A stretch of DNA of 64,000 nt from Pseudoxanthomonas wuyuanensis (GCF_900215535.1 NZ_OCND01000007.1:124001-188000), one strand, 5' to 3'; shown: positions 9,913 through 19,048, counted from the first letter of the stretch. Program-made: numbers and translations. The notes: generated from the sequence alone by a model not told the origin.

Positions 9913-10233
9913 CTAACGCGGCTTGGCCGGCAACGGAAACGGCGTCACCACCTTCTCGCCGGTGGCCGCGTCGCGGATGGCCGACTGGCCTTTGCGCTCG
10001 ACTTCCTCGATGCGGATGATGCTCTGCATCGGCAGGTGCAGCACACGGGTGTTGCCGAACTCGTCGCGCAGCCGCTCCTCGGTGGGGTCTACCACCAGCC
10101 CGTCGTGCACATCGAACACCAGTTCGCCGATCTCGGTGAATCCCCACAGCCCGCTGGCCGCCACCTGCCGCGCGTACAGCTCGTAGACCTTGCTGTGATT
10201 GAGAAAGGTGACCTTGTAGAGCTTGTTCTTCAT
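9913..10233 (-). CDS. DUF1820 family protein
   Basis: The 106-residue product matches the small DUF1820 family of gammaproteobacteria: MKNKLYKVTFLNHSKVYELYARQV at the N-terminus, a central GFTEIGELVFD and the segment DPTEERLRDEFG, followed by HLPMQSIIRIEEVERKG. Its role is unknown. The start ATG at 10233 lies only 7 bases after a perfect TATAAT on the same strand, so the message may be nearly leaderless. It leads a probable two-gene unit with the ABM protein. Confidence 0.85.
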   Translation of the reverse strand: MKNKLYKVTFLNHSKVYELYARQVAASGLWGFTEIGELVFDVHDGLVVDPTEERLRDEFGNTRVLHLPMQSIIRIEEVERKGQSAIRDAATGEKVVTPFPLPAKPR

Positions 10234-10240
10234 GGCGCCG

Positions 10241-10246
10241 ATTATA
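10241..10246 (-). promoter_or_regulatory. Perfect TATAAT directly before the DUF1820 start
   Basis: On the minus strand TATAAT ends 7 bases before the ATG at 10233. If used as a -10 box, transcription would begin at or next to the start codon. No strong -35 box is visible at 17 bases, and no Shine-Dalgarno precedes the ATG. Confidence 0.4.
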
Positions 10247-10313
10247 AAGCGGTAGCGGTGTCCGGGCCCGGCGGCATGGCCAGGCCAGGCCTCAGCCTTC
10301 CCAGCCCCCGACC

Positions 10314-10355
10314 CCCGAGTCCCCAGTCCCCAGTCCCCAGTCCCCAGTCCCCAGC
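10314..10355. repeat. 7-bp tandem repeat array
   Basis: Six tandem units of seven bases: one CCCGAGT, four CCCCAGT and a terminal CCCCAGC. The array ends 3 bases before the rhomboid gene's stop codon (10359, minus strand). It belongs to the same style of heptad array as 22411-22445 and 32298-32325. Confidence 0.85.
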
Positions 10356-10358
10356 TCC

Positions 10359-11051
10359 TCAATACCCCTGCCGCTGGCGCAGCCGGCGGGCGATGGCCGC
10401 ACGGACGAACAGTGCGAACACCACGCCGAACAGGAAGCCGGCGATATGCGCCGACCAGGCCACCGCACCGAACGCCGGACCGATGTAGGCGAACACCACC
10501 TGCAGCAACGCCCAGATGCCGATCAGCAGCGACGCCGGCGCCTTGACGAACTCCAGGAACAGCCCCAACGGCAACACCACGCCCAGCTTGGCGGTCGGAA
10601 ACAGCGCCAGATAGGCGCCGATCACTGCCGACACCGCGCCGCTGGCACCGATGATGACGCTGTCCGGCGAGCCGATGGCCACCACCGCGGCCAGATTCGA
10701 CACCGCCCCGCCCAGCAGAAACAGCAGCAGGAACCGCCACGGCCCCATCGTGCGTTCGGCCGGCAGGCCGAAGATCAGCAGGAACACCAGATTGCCCAGC
10801 AGGTGCGCCCAGTCCGCGTGCAGGAACAGCGCACTGAACAACCGCAGCGCGGTGCCGTCGCGCAGCGACTCCCAGCCGGCCTGCAGGCTGAGCGCGCCGC
10901 CGGACAATGCGCCCCAGTCCAGCAGCAGGCTGTCCTGCGCCGCGTCGGGCCGGGTTTCGGCCCACAGGAAGGCCAGCCACAGCAGCGCGAACAGGCTGGG
11001 AGTGGCCCAACGCAACGGCGCCTTTTTGCGCGAGGGAATGGATACGAACAT
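10359..11051 (-). CDS. Rhomboid-family intramembrane serine protease
   Basis: The 230-residue product has six or seven hydrophobic segments and the rhomboid signatures: HADWAHLLGN in the second segment, the nucleophile Ser137 in GASGAVSAV, and His202 in AHIAGFLFG, which form the catalytic dyad inside the membrane. Rhomboids cleave other membrane proteins within or near their transmembrane helices; the substrate is unknown. The first hydrophobic segment begins near residue 18, and the large extramembrane loop after it (about residues 33-72) is typical. ATG 11051 is my choice; an upstream in-frame start at 11084 would add 11 residues and neither has a clear Shine-Dalgarno. Confidence 0.9.
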   Translation of the reverse strand: MFVSIPSRKKAPLRWATPSLFALLWLAFLWAETRPDAAQDSLLLDWGALSGGALSLQAGWESLRDGTALRLFSALFLHADWAHLLGNLVFLLIFGLPAERTMGPWRFLLLFLLGGAVSNLAAVVAIGSPDSVIIGASGAVSAVIGAYLALFPTAKLGVVLPLGLFLEFVKAPASLLIGIWALLQVVFAYIGPAFGAVAWSAHIAGFLFGVVFALFVRAAIARRLRQRQGY

Positions 11052-11279
11052 GCAGAGGCGACTGTAACGGTTCTGGCGCGGCAAGCTCCAACCGGGCTCA
11101 CAACCCTGAACCCCGGACTAACCCCAAACCGCCCGGATTGTTAGCGTTTAGTTAGACGTTATACTTGCATACGGCGTCGTATGTCGGGAGGGGCTTCCGG
11201 CGGACCAGAGGGTGAGGCATTCACCCGGTCGTTGACGATGCCGGTGAACCTTATCCCACGTCCTCCGGAGAAAACATCC

Positions 11280-12662
11280 ATGGAATTTGCAAACAACCTC
11301 ACCCGGGTCACCGCCCTGGCGTTCGGCATCGCCAGCGCGCTGGCCTGCGGTCAGGCCCAGGCCTCGGCGTTCCAGCTGAGAGAAAACAGCGTCAAGGCCC
11401 AGGGCCGCGCGATGGCCGGTTCGGCCTCGGCCTATGGCGACGCTTCGGTGGTGGCCAACAACCCGGCCATGATGTCCACCTTCAAGGAAAAGACCCTGCA
11501 GGCCGACGTCACCGCGGTGGATCTGTCGTTCGAGTTCACCGGTGGCGGCAATGCCGCGGCCGGTAGCGCGCTGCAGCAGCCGTTGACCGGCGGCGACGGC
11601 GGCGACGCCGGCGATCTGACCCCGGTGCCGGCCAGCGCGTTCATCCTGCCGCTGAGCGGCAGCTTCGAGTACGTGACCCTGGGCATGATGGTCAGCGCGC
11701 CGTTCGGCCTGAAGACCGACTACGACCGCAACTGGGTCGGCCGCTACCACGCCGTCGAGTCCGATGTGCGCATCATCGACCTGACCCTGTCGGCTTCGCT
11801 CGAGCTGAGCGAGCGCTTCTCGGTCGGCGTTGGCGCCATCATCGAGCGTTCGGACGTGACCCTGTCCAATGCCATCGACTTCGGCACCGGCATCTGCGCC
11901 AACCCGGCGACCCAGTCGCTGTGCTTCATGCCCAACCCGATCACCGGTCCCTACGGCCCGCAGAAGAATGACGGCTTCGTCTCGGTCGAAGGCGACGACA
12001 CCAGCTTCGGCTGGCTGTTCGGCGTGAGCTGGCGCCCGACCGATCGGCTGTCGCTGGGCTATACCCACCGCTCGGAAATCAAGCACGAAGTCAGCGGCAC
12101 GGCTACCTTCGAAGTTCCGGCCAACGCCGCATTCCTGACCTCCACCGGCCAGTACGTGACCGGCCCGGGCGGCGCCAAGCTGACCCTGCCCAGCACGGAC
12201 ACCTTCAGCGCCACCTTCCAGGCCACCGATCGCCTGGCCGTGATGGCCGAGGCCTCGCTGACCGGCTGGGAGTCGCTGGAAGAGGTGCGCATCGAGTTCG
12301 GCAACCCGGCGCAGCCGGATTCGGCCGAGGACTACAACTGGGGCGACAGCTGGTTCTATTCGGTCGGCGCCGAGTACAAGATCAGCGACCGCTTCACCGT
12401 GCGCGGCGGCGTCGGCCGCGACGAGTCGCCGGTCTCGCTGCCGTACCGCACCCCGCGCATGCCCGACCAGGACCGCAACTGGTACGCGGTCGGCCTGACC
12501 TGGGCGGCTACCGACAATCTGGAAATCAGCGGCAGCTACACCCGCATCCAGCTGGCCGACGACCCGCAGGTGGATCTGGTCTCCAGCAGCGGCTCGCGTC
12601 TGGTCGGTACCTACGACGGCGGTGCGGATCTGTACGGCATCTCGATGCAGTACCGGTTCTAA
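11280..12662 (+). CDS. FadL-family outer membrane transport protein
   Basis: The 460-residue product has a signal peptide ending in QAQA and begins SAFQLRENSVKAQGRAMAGSA, with ASVVANNPAMM close behind: the N-terminal hatch and NPA motif of FadL/TodX channels. The remainder is rich in alternating beta strands and ends with Phe (QYRF), as outer-membrane barrels do. Family members move long-chain fatty acids or hydrophobic aromatics across the outer membrane by lateral diffusion. GGAG lies 9 bases before ATG 11280; an in-frame ATG at 11181 precedes non-homologous residues. It is a single transcription unit closed by a strong terminator. No beta-oxidation genes are adjacent. Confidence 0.9.
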   Translation: MEFANNLTRVTALAFGIASALACGQAQASAFQLRENSVKAQGRAMAGSASAYGDASVVANNPAMMSTFKEKTLQADVTAVDLSFEFTGGGNAAAGSALQQPLTGGDGGDAGDLTPVPASAFILPLSGSFEYVTLGMMVSAPFGLKTDYDRNWVGRYHAVESDVRIIDLTLSASLELSERFSVGVGAIIERSDVTLSNAIDFGTGICANPATQSLCFMPNPITGPYGPQKNDGFVSVEGDDTSFGWLFGVSWRPTDRLSLGYTHRSEIKHEVSGTATFEVPANAAFLTSTGQYVTGPGGAKLTLPSTDTFSATFQATDRLAVMAEASLTGWESLEEVRIEFGNPAQPDSAEDYNWGDSWFYSVGAEYKISDRFTVRGGVGRDESPVSLPYRTPRMPDQDRNWYAVGLTWAATDNLEISGSYTRIQLADDPQVDLVSSSGSRLVGTYDGGADLYGISMQYRF

Positions 12663-12718
12663 ACCAGTCTGGTCCACGCCGGTCTGGCCAAGCCAGTCCG
12701 CAGGTTCCAACAAAAAAA

Positions 12719-12741
12719 CCCCGCTTCGGCGGGGTTTTTTT
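12719..12741 (+). terminator. Rho-independent terminator after the FadL-type gene
   Basis: CCCCGC (12719-12724), loop TTCG, GCGGGG (12729-12734), then seven or more T. A run of A precedes the stem, so it can also stop leftward transcription from the SMP-30 gene. Confidence 0.92.
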
Positions 12742-12845
12742 GGTTCTTCTTTCTCGCCTGACGGCTAAAGCGTTTTTACCCCAAGCGTTTACAGCGGGTT
12801 TTGGGGCGAGTAAACCCGATACCTCAACATCTACCCAACGCAGCC

Positions 12846-13832
12846 TCAGTAAGGCAGCCCGGCCACGTCCAGATCCAGCGACCACACCGTGCCGGCGCCG
12901 GTCAGGTACAGCGTCTTCATCTCCGGCCCGCCGAATGCGGCATTGGTGATGTTGGCGTCCACATCGATGCGCGCCAGCTCGGCTCCGGCCGGCGACAGCA
13001 CCCGCACCCGGCGCAGGCTGTGCTCGGTGACGTACAGATTGCCCAGGCAGTCCACCGCCATGCCGTCGGGCACCGCCACTTTCGCCAGGTCGGTACCGGG
13101 TTGCGGTTTGCCGTCCACCAGCGGATAGGCGCGCAGCACGCCGTCGCTGCCGCCGCCAGCCACGTACAACACATCGCCGGCCGGCGACAACGCGATGCCG
13201 TTCGGATTGGCGATGCTGTCGTCGACCACGCTCACTTCGCCGCCGGCATAACGGTAGACGCGGGTCTTGTCCTGGCCGCCGACCGCCGCCGACCGCTGGA
13301 AGTCCGGATCGGTGAAATAGATCGTGCCGTCCTGCGCGATGACCAGATCGTTGGGCGAATTGAACGGGTTGCCCTGGTACTGGCCGACGATGCGCGCGCG
13401 GTTGCGCTCGCCGACGTCGAAGCGCGCCAGTTCCTTGCGGTCATGGGTGGCGGCGACGATGCGTCCCTGCGCATCCAGCGCCAGGCCGTTGCTGCCGCTG
13501 CTGATGATGGCCGTCTCCAGCCGGTCCGGCGGGGTGAAGCGCTGGATGCGCGAGCGGAAGCCCTCGCTGAGCAGGAAATCGCTGTAGTACAGCGAACCCT
13601 CGTGCCAGACCGGGCCTTCGTACAGCCGCGGCAGATCGTCCTTGGCCTCGGTGACGGCGATGCGCCGGGCGCTCAAGGTGCCGCTGGGCGCGGTGCCGGG
13701 TTCGGCAGGACAGCGCCAGGCCGTCTCGCCCGCCGCCGCGGGGGTGGCCGCAACCGCTTGCTGCTCGGCTGGCTGGCAACCGGCCAGCACGGCCATCACC
13801 GCCGTGAACAGCGTCGAACGCCATGTTTTCAT
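12846..13832 (-). CDS. SMP-30/gluconolactonase-like lipoprotein
   Basis: The 328-residue product has a lipoprotein signal (VMAVLAGC) and a six-bladed propeller of the SMP-30/LRE type. Metal-site residues are recognisable: Glu in YEGPVWHEG, Asn in FNSPNDLV, and Asp in VPDGMAVD. Repeated strand pairs such as NGLALDAQGRIVAAT, DGTIYFTD and LGNLYVTEHS mark successive blades. SMP-30 enzymes hydrolyse sugar lactones with one divalent metal; being a lipoprotein it would act at the cell envelope. Whether it works on gluconolactone is unknown. It is convergent with the FadL-type gene and shares the bidirectional terminator region. Confidence 0.87.
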   Translation of the reverse strand: MKTWRSTLFTAVMAVLAGCQPAEQQAVAATPAAAGETAWRCPAEPGTAPSGTLSARRIAVTEAKDDLPRLYEGPVWHEGSLYYSDFLLSEGFRSRIQRFTPPDRLETAIISSGSNGLALDAQGRIVAATHDRKELARFDVGERNRARIVGQYQGNPFNSPNDLVIAQDGTIYFTDPDFQRSAAVGGQDKTRVYRYAGGEVSVVDDSIANPNGIALSPAGDVLYVAGGGSDGVLRAYPLVDGKPQPGTDLAKVAVPDGMAVDCLGNLYVTEHSLRRVRVLSPAGAELARIDVDANITNAAFGGPEMKTLYLTGAGTVWSLDLDVAGLPY

Positions 13833-13972
13833 TCCCTACCCCCGATTCGGACCGGCAGCAAGCGTACTTCAATTCGCCCGTGCTCCCTGCGCCCGGTGTC
13901 GCAAAGCGCAGGCGGCGACATCATGCCCGCGCCGGGAAGGCCCCGACGGCATGACCGGTCAATACCAGGAAA

Positions 13973-13990
13973 ACCCCGCCGTGGCGGGGT
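13973..13990 (-). terminator. Rho-independent terminator of putA
   Basis: ACCCCGCC (13973-13980) pairs with GGCGGGGT (13983-13990). On the minus strand the stem is followed by TTTTCC. It lies 26 bases past the putA stop codon. Confidence 0.85.
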
Positions 13991-14015
13991 CTTCTGCGGC
14001 AGGCGGGAACCGCCG

Positions 14016-17000
14016 TCAATCGCCCAACGTCAGCAGCGAGGCGTTGCCGCCGGCGGCGGTGGTGTTGACCGTCACCGTCTTTTCGGTGGCAAAGCGCGGC
14101 AGGTAGTGCGGGCCGCCGGCCTTGGGGCCGGTGCCGGACAGGCCCTGGCCGCCGAACGGCTGCACGCCGACCACCGCGCCGATCTGGTTGCGGTTGACGT
14201 AGACATTGCCCACCTTCACCCGCGCAGCGATGCGCTCGATGGTCTCGTCGATGCGCGAGTGCACGCCCAGGGTCAGGCCGTAGCCGGTGGCGTTGATGGC
14301 ATCGATGACCTGGTCCAGTTGCTCGGCCTTCCAGCGGATCACATGCAGCGCCGGACCGAACACTTCCCTGTGCAGCTGATCCAGCGACTGCAGCTCCCAC
14401 GCGCGCGGGGCGAAGAAGCTGCCGTGGCTGGCGGCCTCGCTCGTTGGCGCCTGCCTGATCAGGCGCGCTTCGGCGGCCATCCGCGCGGCGTGATCCTCCA
14501 GAATCTTCAGCGCGTCATCGTCGATCACCGGGCCGACGTCGGTCGACAGCAGCGCCGGGTCGCCGATTCTCAGTTCGTCCATCGCGCCGGCCAGCATCGT
14601 CATCACCTTGTCGGCAATGTCGTCCTGCACGAACAGCACGCGCGCGGCCGAACAGCGCTGGCCGGCGGAGGTGAACGCCGAACCGATGGCATCCTTGACC
14701 AGCTGCTCGGGCAGCGCCGAGGAGTCGGCGATGAAGGCGTTCTGGCCGCCGGTCTCGGCGATCAGCGTGGCGATGGGACCGGATTCGCGGCCGGCCAGCG
14801 CGCGGTTGATCGCGCGGGCGGTGTCGGTGGAACCGGTGAAGGCCACGCCGGCCACGCGCGGGTCGCGGGTCAGCGCCGCGCCGACGATGGCGCCGTCGCC
14901 GGGAACGAACTGCAGCACGTTTTCCGGCACGCCGGCTTCATGCAGCAGTTTGACCGCGGCATGGCCGATCAGGTTGGTCTGCTCGGCCGGCTTGGCGATC
15001 ACGCTGTTGCCGGCGGCCAGCGCCGCGCCCACCTGGCCCAGGAAGATCGCCAGCGGGAAATTCCACGGGCTGATGCAGACGAACACGCCGCGCCCGTGCA
15101 ACTGCAACTCGTTGGATTCGCCGGTCGGACCGGGCAGCTTTTCCGGCGCGCCGAAGCTGGCGCGCGCCTGTGCGGCGTAGTAGCGCAAAAAGTCCACCGC
15201 CTCGCGCACTTCGGCCACGCTGTCGGGGATGGTCTTGCCGGCCTCCTTGACGCAAAGCGCCATGAACCCGGGCATCCGCGCCTGCAGCAGGTCGGCCGCG
15301 TATTCGAGGATGGTGGCGCGGCTGGCGGCCGGGGTACGGTCCCAGGCCGGTTGCGCGGCAACCGCGTTCTGCAACGCCTTTTCCACCGCACCGGCATCGG
15401 CCGGCTGCCACTGGCCGACGATCTGGCGGCGGTCGGCCGGATTGGCGACGTTGGCCGCCGGCGTGGTCACCATGGCGCCGGGCACCAGCGGTGCGGCGCG
15501 CCAGCCGTGCTTGCCGGCGTTCTCGAAGGCCGCGTTGAGCTGCTCGGCGAGTACGCGCAGTTCGTTGTCGTTGGCGAGGTTGGCGCCCATGGAATTCTTC
15601 CTTTCAATGCCCTGGTTGCGGAACAGATCTTCCGGCAACGGAATACGCGGATGCGGAATCGACGCGAACGCCGACACGGTTTCGACCGGGTCGCGGACCA
15701 GATCTTCGATGGCCACGTCCTCGTCGGTGATGCGGTTGACGAAGCTGGAATTGGCGCCGTTTTCCAGCAGCCGGCGGACCAGGTACGGCAGCAGATCCTC
15801 GTGCGAGCCGACCGGCGCGTAGACCCGGCATGGCACGTCGAGGCGGTGCTTGGGAACGACCTCGGCATACAGGTCATCGCCCATGCCGTGCAGCTTCTGG
15901 AATTCGAAAGGCGAGGAACCAGAGCCATCCGACGCCGCGGTTTCCGCTGCTGTTCGTTTCTCCTCCGCACCTTGCCCCTTCCCAGACGCAAGCGACACCG
16001 ATGCCATCCGGCAAATCGCGGCGATCGTCTGCGCGTTGTGAGTGGCGAACATCGGGTACAGCGCGTCGATATTGGCGAACAACCGCCGCGCATTGGCCAG
16101 GTAGGACACGTCGGTATTGGGCTTGCGGGTGAACACCGGGTAGCCCGGGTGGCCTTCGACCTGCGCGCGCTTGATTTCCGCGTCCCAGTAGGCGCCCTTG
16201 ACCAGCCGCACCGGCATCCGCCGGCCGACCCGGCGGGCCAGATCGGCCAGGAAGTCGATCGCATACGGGGTGCGTTTCTGGTAGGCCTGCACGGCCAGCC
16301 CGTAGCCTTCCCAGCCATCGAGCGACGGGTCGGAGAAGGTCGCTTCGATCAGGTCCAGCGACAGTTCCAGCCGGTCGGCTTCCTCGGCGTCGATGGTGAA
16401 GCCGATGCCGCAGGATTTGGCCAGCTGCGCCAGTTCCAGGATCGCCGGCGCCAGTTCGGCCATCACCCGTGCGCGCTTGGCGTGCTCGTAGCGCGGGTGC
16501 AGCGCCGACAGCTTGATCGAGATGCTGGGCGCGGCGAACACGTCGGCGAAGGGCCCGGTCGCGCCGATGGCACGGATCGCCGCGCGGTAGGCGTCCAGGT
16601 AGCGCGCGGCGTCCTTGCCGGTCAGCGCGCCTTCGCCGAGCATGTCGAACGAATAGCGGTAGGCCGCGTTGGCGCCCTTGCGCGAACGCGCCAGCGCCTC
16701 GCCGATGGTCCGTCCCATCACGAACTGGTGGCCCATGATGCGCATGGCCTGGCGCACGGCCAGCCGGATCACCGGCTCGCCGACCCGGCCGACCAGGCGC
16801 TTGAAGGCGCCGCGGACGTCGGCGCGGGTCAGATCGTTGAGCTGGACCAGGCGTCCGGTCAGCATCAGTCCCCAGGTGGAGGCGTTGACCAGCACCGAGT
16901 CGCTTTCGCCCATGTGCTTCTTCCAGTCCGCGTCGCCCAGCTTGTCGCGGATCAGCTTGTCGGCCGTTTCCTGGTCGGGAATGCGCAGCAGCGCTTCGGC

Positions 17001-17312
17001 CACGCACATCAGCAGCACGCCTTCCTCGCTGCCCAGGTCGTACTGGCGCATGAACGCCTCGATGGCGCCCTGGTCGTGCGCGCGGGCGCGGACCCGTTGC
17101 ACCAGGTCGATGGCCAGCGCCTGCGCGTTGGCCTGTTCGGCGTCGGGCAGGCGCGCCTGTTGCAGCAGTTCGTGCAGGTGTTCGGTTTCGTCGCGCAACC
17201 AGGCGGCGGTGATGGCGGCGCGCAGCGGCGACGGCGGCGGCGGAAGTTCGGGAGCGATGAGGCTGCCGCCGGAAGCGGCAGCCCGCGGCGGGAGGGGATC
17301 GGGATTGGACAT
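14016..17312 (-). CDS. putA: Bifunctional proline dehydrogenase / P5C dehydrogenase PutA
   Basis: The 1098-residue product oxidises proline to glutamate: an N-terminal FAD-dependent proline dehydrogenase barrel passes pyrroline-5-carboxylate to a C-terminal NAD-dependent aldehyde dehydrogenase. The barrel shows SIKLSALHPRY, DAEEADRLE, VRLVKGAYWDAE and FATHNAQT. The dehydrogenase has LIAETGGQNAF (general-base Glu) and the nucleophile Cys887 in SAGQRCSA. There is no N-terminal ribbon-helix-helix region, so it should not bind DNA. An oddity is a low-complexity insert of about 20 residues (near 445-468, Ala/Ser/Gly/Glu-rich) between RMAS and FEFQKLHGMG, where other PutAs have only a short loop. 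It is monocistronic, with its own terminator, and divergent from the oxidase block. Confidence 0.95.
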   Translation of the reverse strand: MSNPDPLPPRAAASGGSLIAPELPPPPSPLRAAITAAWLRDETEHLHELLQQARLPDAEQANAQALAIDLVQRVRARAHDQGAIEAFMRQYDLGSEEGVLLMCVAEALLRIPDQETADKLIRDKLGDADWKKHMGESDSVLVNASTWGLMLTGRLVQLNDLTRADVRGAFKRLVGRVGEPVIRLAVRQAMRIMGHQFVMGRTIGEALARSRKGANAAYRYSFDMLGEGALTGKDAARYLDAYRAAIRAIGATGPFADVFAAPSISIKLSALHPRYEHAKRARVMAELAPAILELAQLAKSCGIGFTIDAEEADRLELSLDLIEATFSDPSLDGWEGYGLAVQAYQKRTPYAIDFLADLARRVGRRMPVRLVKGAYWDAEIKRAQVEGHPGYPVFTRKPNTDVSYLANARRLFANIDALYPMFATHNAQTIAAICRMASVSLASGKGQGAEEKRTAAETAASDGSGSSPFEFQKLHGMGDDLYAEVVPKHRLDVPCRVYAPVGSHEDLLPYLVRRLLENGANSSFVNRITDEDVAIEDLVRDPVETVSAFASIPHPRIPLPEDLFRNQGIERKNSMGANLANDNELRVLAEQLNAAFENAGKHGWRAAPLVPGAMVTTPAANVANPADRRQIVGQWQPADAGAVEKALQNAVAAQPAWDRTPAASRATILEYAADLLQARMPGFMALCVKEAGKTIPDSVAEVREAVDFLRYYAAQARASFGAPEKLPGPTGESNELQLHGRGVFVCISPWNFPLAIFLGQVGAALAAGNSVIAKPAEQTNLIGHAAVKLLHEAGVPENVLQFVPGDGAIVGAALTRDPRVAGVAFTGSTDTARAINRALAGRESGPIATLIAETGGQNAFIADSSALPEQLVKDAIGSAFTSAGQRCSAARVLFVQDDIADKVMTMLAGAMDELRIGDPALLSTDVGPVIDDDALKILEDHAARMAAEARLIRQAPTSEAASHGSFFAPRAWELQSLDQLHREVFGPALHVIRWKAEQLDQVIDAINATGYGLTLGVHSRIDETIERIAARVKVGNVYVNRNQIGAVVGVQPFGGQGLSGTGPKAGGPHYLPRFATEKTVTVNTTAAGGNASLLTLGD

Positions 17313-17325
17313 GAGTGACCGCGGG

Positions 17326-17346
17326 ATGGTCGGGAAAGTCGACCAT
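17326..17346. promoter_or_regulatory. Inverted repeat upstream of putA
   Basis: ATGGTCG (17326-17332) and CGACCAT (17340-17346) are a perfect 7-bp inverted repeat with a 7-base spacer, 14 bases upstream of the putA start codon. Its position suits an operator or a leader hairpin. The regulator is unknown; this is inference from symmetry alone. Confidence 0.35.
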
Positions 17347-17583
17347 TTTAGGACCAGCCGGGCGGGCGGGATACCGCCGGATCTTGCGCATCCGGTCCTC
17401 CGGACCGCCGTTGCCGCCCCCTGGCGGTGGCCGTAGCCGCTGCCGCGCGGCTGGCCGGATGCGCCTGGCGGCGGGCCTTTGCAGGGGCGGCGCGGGATTG
17501 CGGCGGATCAATGCAGCTTGCCGCTAACTGTGGTGGAGGCTACCATTTAACGGTTTTCCGCGGCCTCTGGCGCGGTCGGCGAC

Positions 17584-18063
17584 ATGATCGAAGTGGTTCC
17601 GTCATTGTCGGGTGGAGTTGGCGCGCGGCTGCGGCTGCGACCGCCCCGGGCGATGACGGCCCGTCAGTTCGTGGCCCTGTTCGCCGCGCTGGCGGGGGCA
17701 ATGTGGCTGGTGGCCCTGATGGGCTGGCTGGCCGGCAATGCCTATGCCCCCGCGTTCGCGTTGCTGCACAGTGCGATGGTGGCTGCGGCGCTGCGCTGGC
17801 TCTGGCGCAGCGGCGAACGTGGTGAGGACATCACCATCGGTCCGGACGCGGTGGAAGTCAGCCGCACCACCCAGGCCGGAGCGGTGTTCCGCGCGCATCC
17901 TTATTGGGTGCGGCTGCGTATCGAGGCAAGCGGAGAAAGGATTTCGCTGGCTTCCAGCGGCAGGCAGGTCGAGGTGGGCAACTTCCTCGGCCCGGCCGAA
18001 CGCCGGGAGCTGGCGGACAAGTTGCAGGATTTACTGGCGGCCGCAAGCGGCCGCAACCGATGA
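17584..18063 (+). CDS. DUF2244 membrane protein
   Basis: The 159-residue product belongs to DUF2244, a small family often found beside cytochrome c oxidase genes. Two hydrophobic segments (about residues 28-50 and 52-70) are followed by a soluble beta-rich tail with GEDITIGPDAVEV, AHPYWVRL and NFLGPAERRELADKLQDLL. Function is unknown; an assembly role is suggested only by its neighbours. It starts at ATG 17584 and ends 18 bases before ctaC, so it probably leads the oxidase operon. About 270 non-coding bases separate it from divergent putA. Confidence 0.85.
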   Translation: MIEVVPSLSGGVGARLRLRPPRAMTARQFVALFAALAGAMWLVALMGWLAGNAYAPAFALLHSAMVAAALRWLWRSGERGEDITIGPDAVEVSRTTQAGAVFRAHPYWVRLRIEASGERISLASSGRQVEVGNFLGPAERRELADKLQDLLAAASGRNR

Positions 18064-18081
18064 CGCATTGGGGTCTAGGCA

Positions 18082-19017
18082 ATGACGCAAGTGAACAGAT
18101 TTTGGAAGCGTTTGATGACGGCGAGCATGCTGCTGGCGATGCCGGCGCTGGCGTGGGCGCAGTCGGCGGACCCGAAGCCGTGGCAGCTGAACATGGGCCG
18201 CGGGGTCACCACCTCGTCCAACCATGCCTACGATGCGCACATGGTGGCGTTGTGGGTATGCGTGGTCATCGGCATCATCGTGTTCGGCGCGATGGCCTAC
18301 GCGATGTTCAAGTTCCGCCATTCCAAGGGCGCGGTGCCGGCGCAGTTCAGCCACAACACCACCGCTGAAATCATCTGGACGGTGATCCCGGTGCTGATCC
18401 TGGTGCTGATGGCCTGGCCGGCCACGGCCAAGCTGATCGCCATGTACGACACCCGCGATTCCGAGATGACGGTCAAGGTCACCGGCTACCAGTGGATGTG
18501 GAAGTACGAATACCTGGGCGAGAACGTCGCCTTCACCAGCCGCCTGGACCGCGAATCGGACCGCATCCGCCAGAGCGGCGAAGTGCCGGATCTGGAAAAG
18601 AACCCGCACTATCTGCTGGACGTGGACAACGCGCTGGTGCTGCCTACCGACACCAAGATCCGCTTCGTGATCACCGCCGACGACGTCATCCACGCCTGGT
18701 GGGTGCCGGCGCTGGGCTGGAAGCAGGACGCCATTCCGGGAATCATCAACGAGGCCTGGACCGACATCAAGGAACCGGGCATCTACCGCGGCCAATGCGC
18801 CGAGCTGTGCGGCAAGGACCACGGCTTCATGCCGATCGTGGTCAAGGCGGTGCCGAAGGCCGAATACCAGCAGTGGCTGGCCTCGATGAAACCGGCGCCG
18901 GCGGCCGAACAAGCCGCGCCCGCCGCCGAAGCCGAAGCCGTTCCGCTGGAAGGCGAACAGCCGGCATCCGACGCCGCCCCCACCAGCGAAACGCCTGCGC
19001 CGTCGGCGCAGGGCTGA
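18082..19017 (+). CDS. ctaC: Cytochrome c oxidase subunit II
   Basis: The 311-residue product has a signal peptide, two transmembrane helices (about residues 55-80 and 95-115) and a periplasmic cupredoxin domain carrying the binuclear CuA site, which accepts electrons from cytochrome c. The ligands are plain: His in HAWWVPALG and the Cys-Glu-Cys-His-Met set in QCAELCGKDHGFMP. YQWMWKYEY is the aromatic electron-entry region. The C-terminal 45 residues are Ala/Pro/Glu-rich with no heme motif (no CxxCH), so this is a plain aa3-type subunit rather than a caa3 fusion. It is the second gene of the oxidase operon. Confidence 0.96.
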   Translation: MTQVNRFWKRLMTASMLLAMPALAWAQSADPKPWQLNMGRGVTTSSNHAYDAHMVALWVCVVIGIIVFGAMAYAMFKFRHSKGAVPAQFSHNTTAEIIWTVIPVLILVLMAWPATAKLIAMYDTRDSEMTVKVTGYQWMWKYEYLGENVAFTSRLDRESDRIRQSGEVPDLEKNPHYLLDVDNALVLPTDTKIRFVITADDVIHAWWVPALGWKQDAIPGIINEAWTDIKEPGIYRGQCAELCGKDHGFMPIVVKAVPKAEYQQWLASMKPAPAAEQAAPAAEAEAVPLEGEQPASDAAPTSETPAPSAQG

Positions 19018-19048
19018 TCGTCCGCATTAGCTGCAAGAGAGTACGCAC

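Noticed and set aside
10314-10355. Tandem heptads considered as a CRISPR array
   Set aside because: Units are 7 bp and contiguous, without spacers, and no cas gene is present in the window.
12801-17318. A 1505-codon open frame on the plus strand opposite putA and the SMP-30 gene
   Set aside because: It is antisense to two clear genes, its translation is His/Arg/Gly/Val-rich with no domain, and such frames arise when GC-rich codons on the other strand avoid stop complements.
17313-17583. The gap between putA and DUF2244 considered as a site for a tRNA or small RNA gene
   Set aside because: No cloverleaf or terminator could be made out; only a short inverted repeat near putA is clear.
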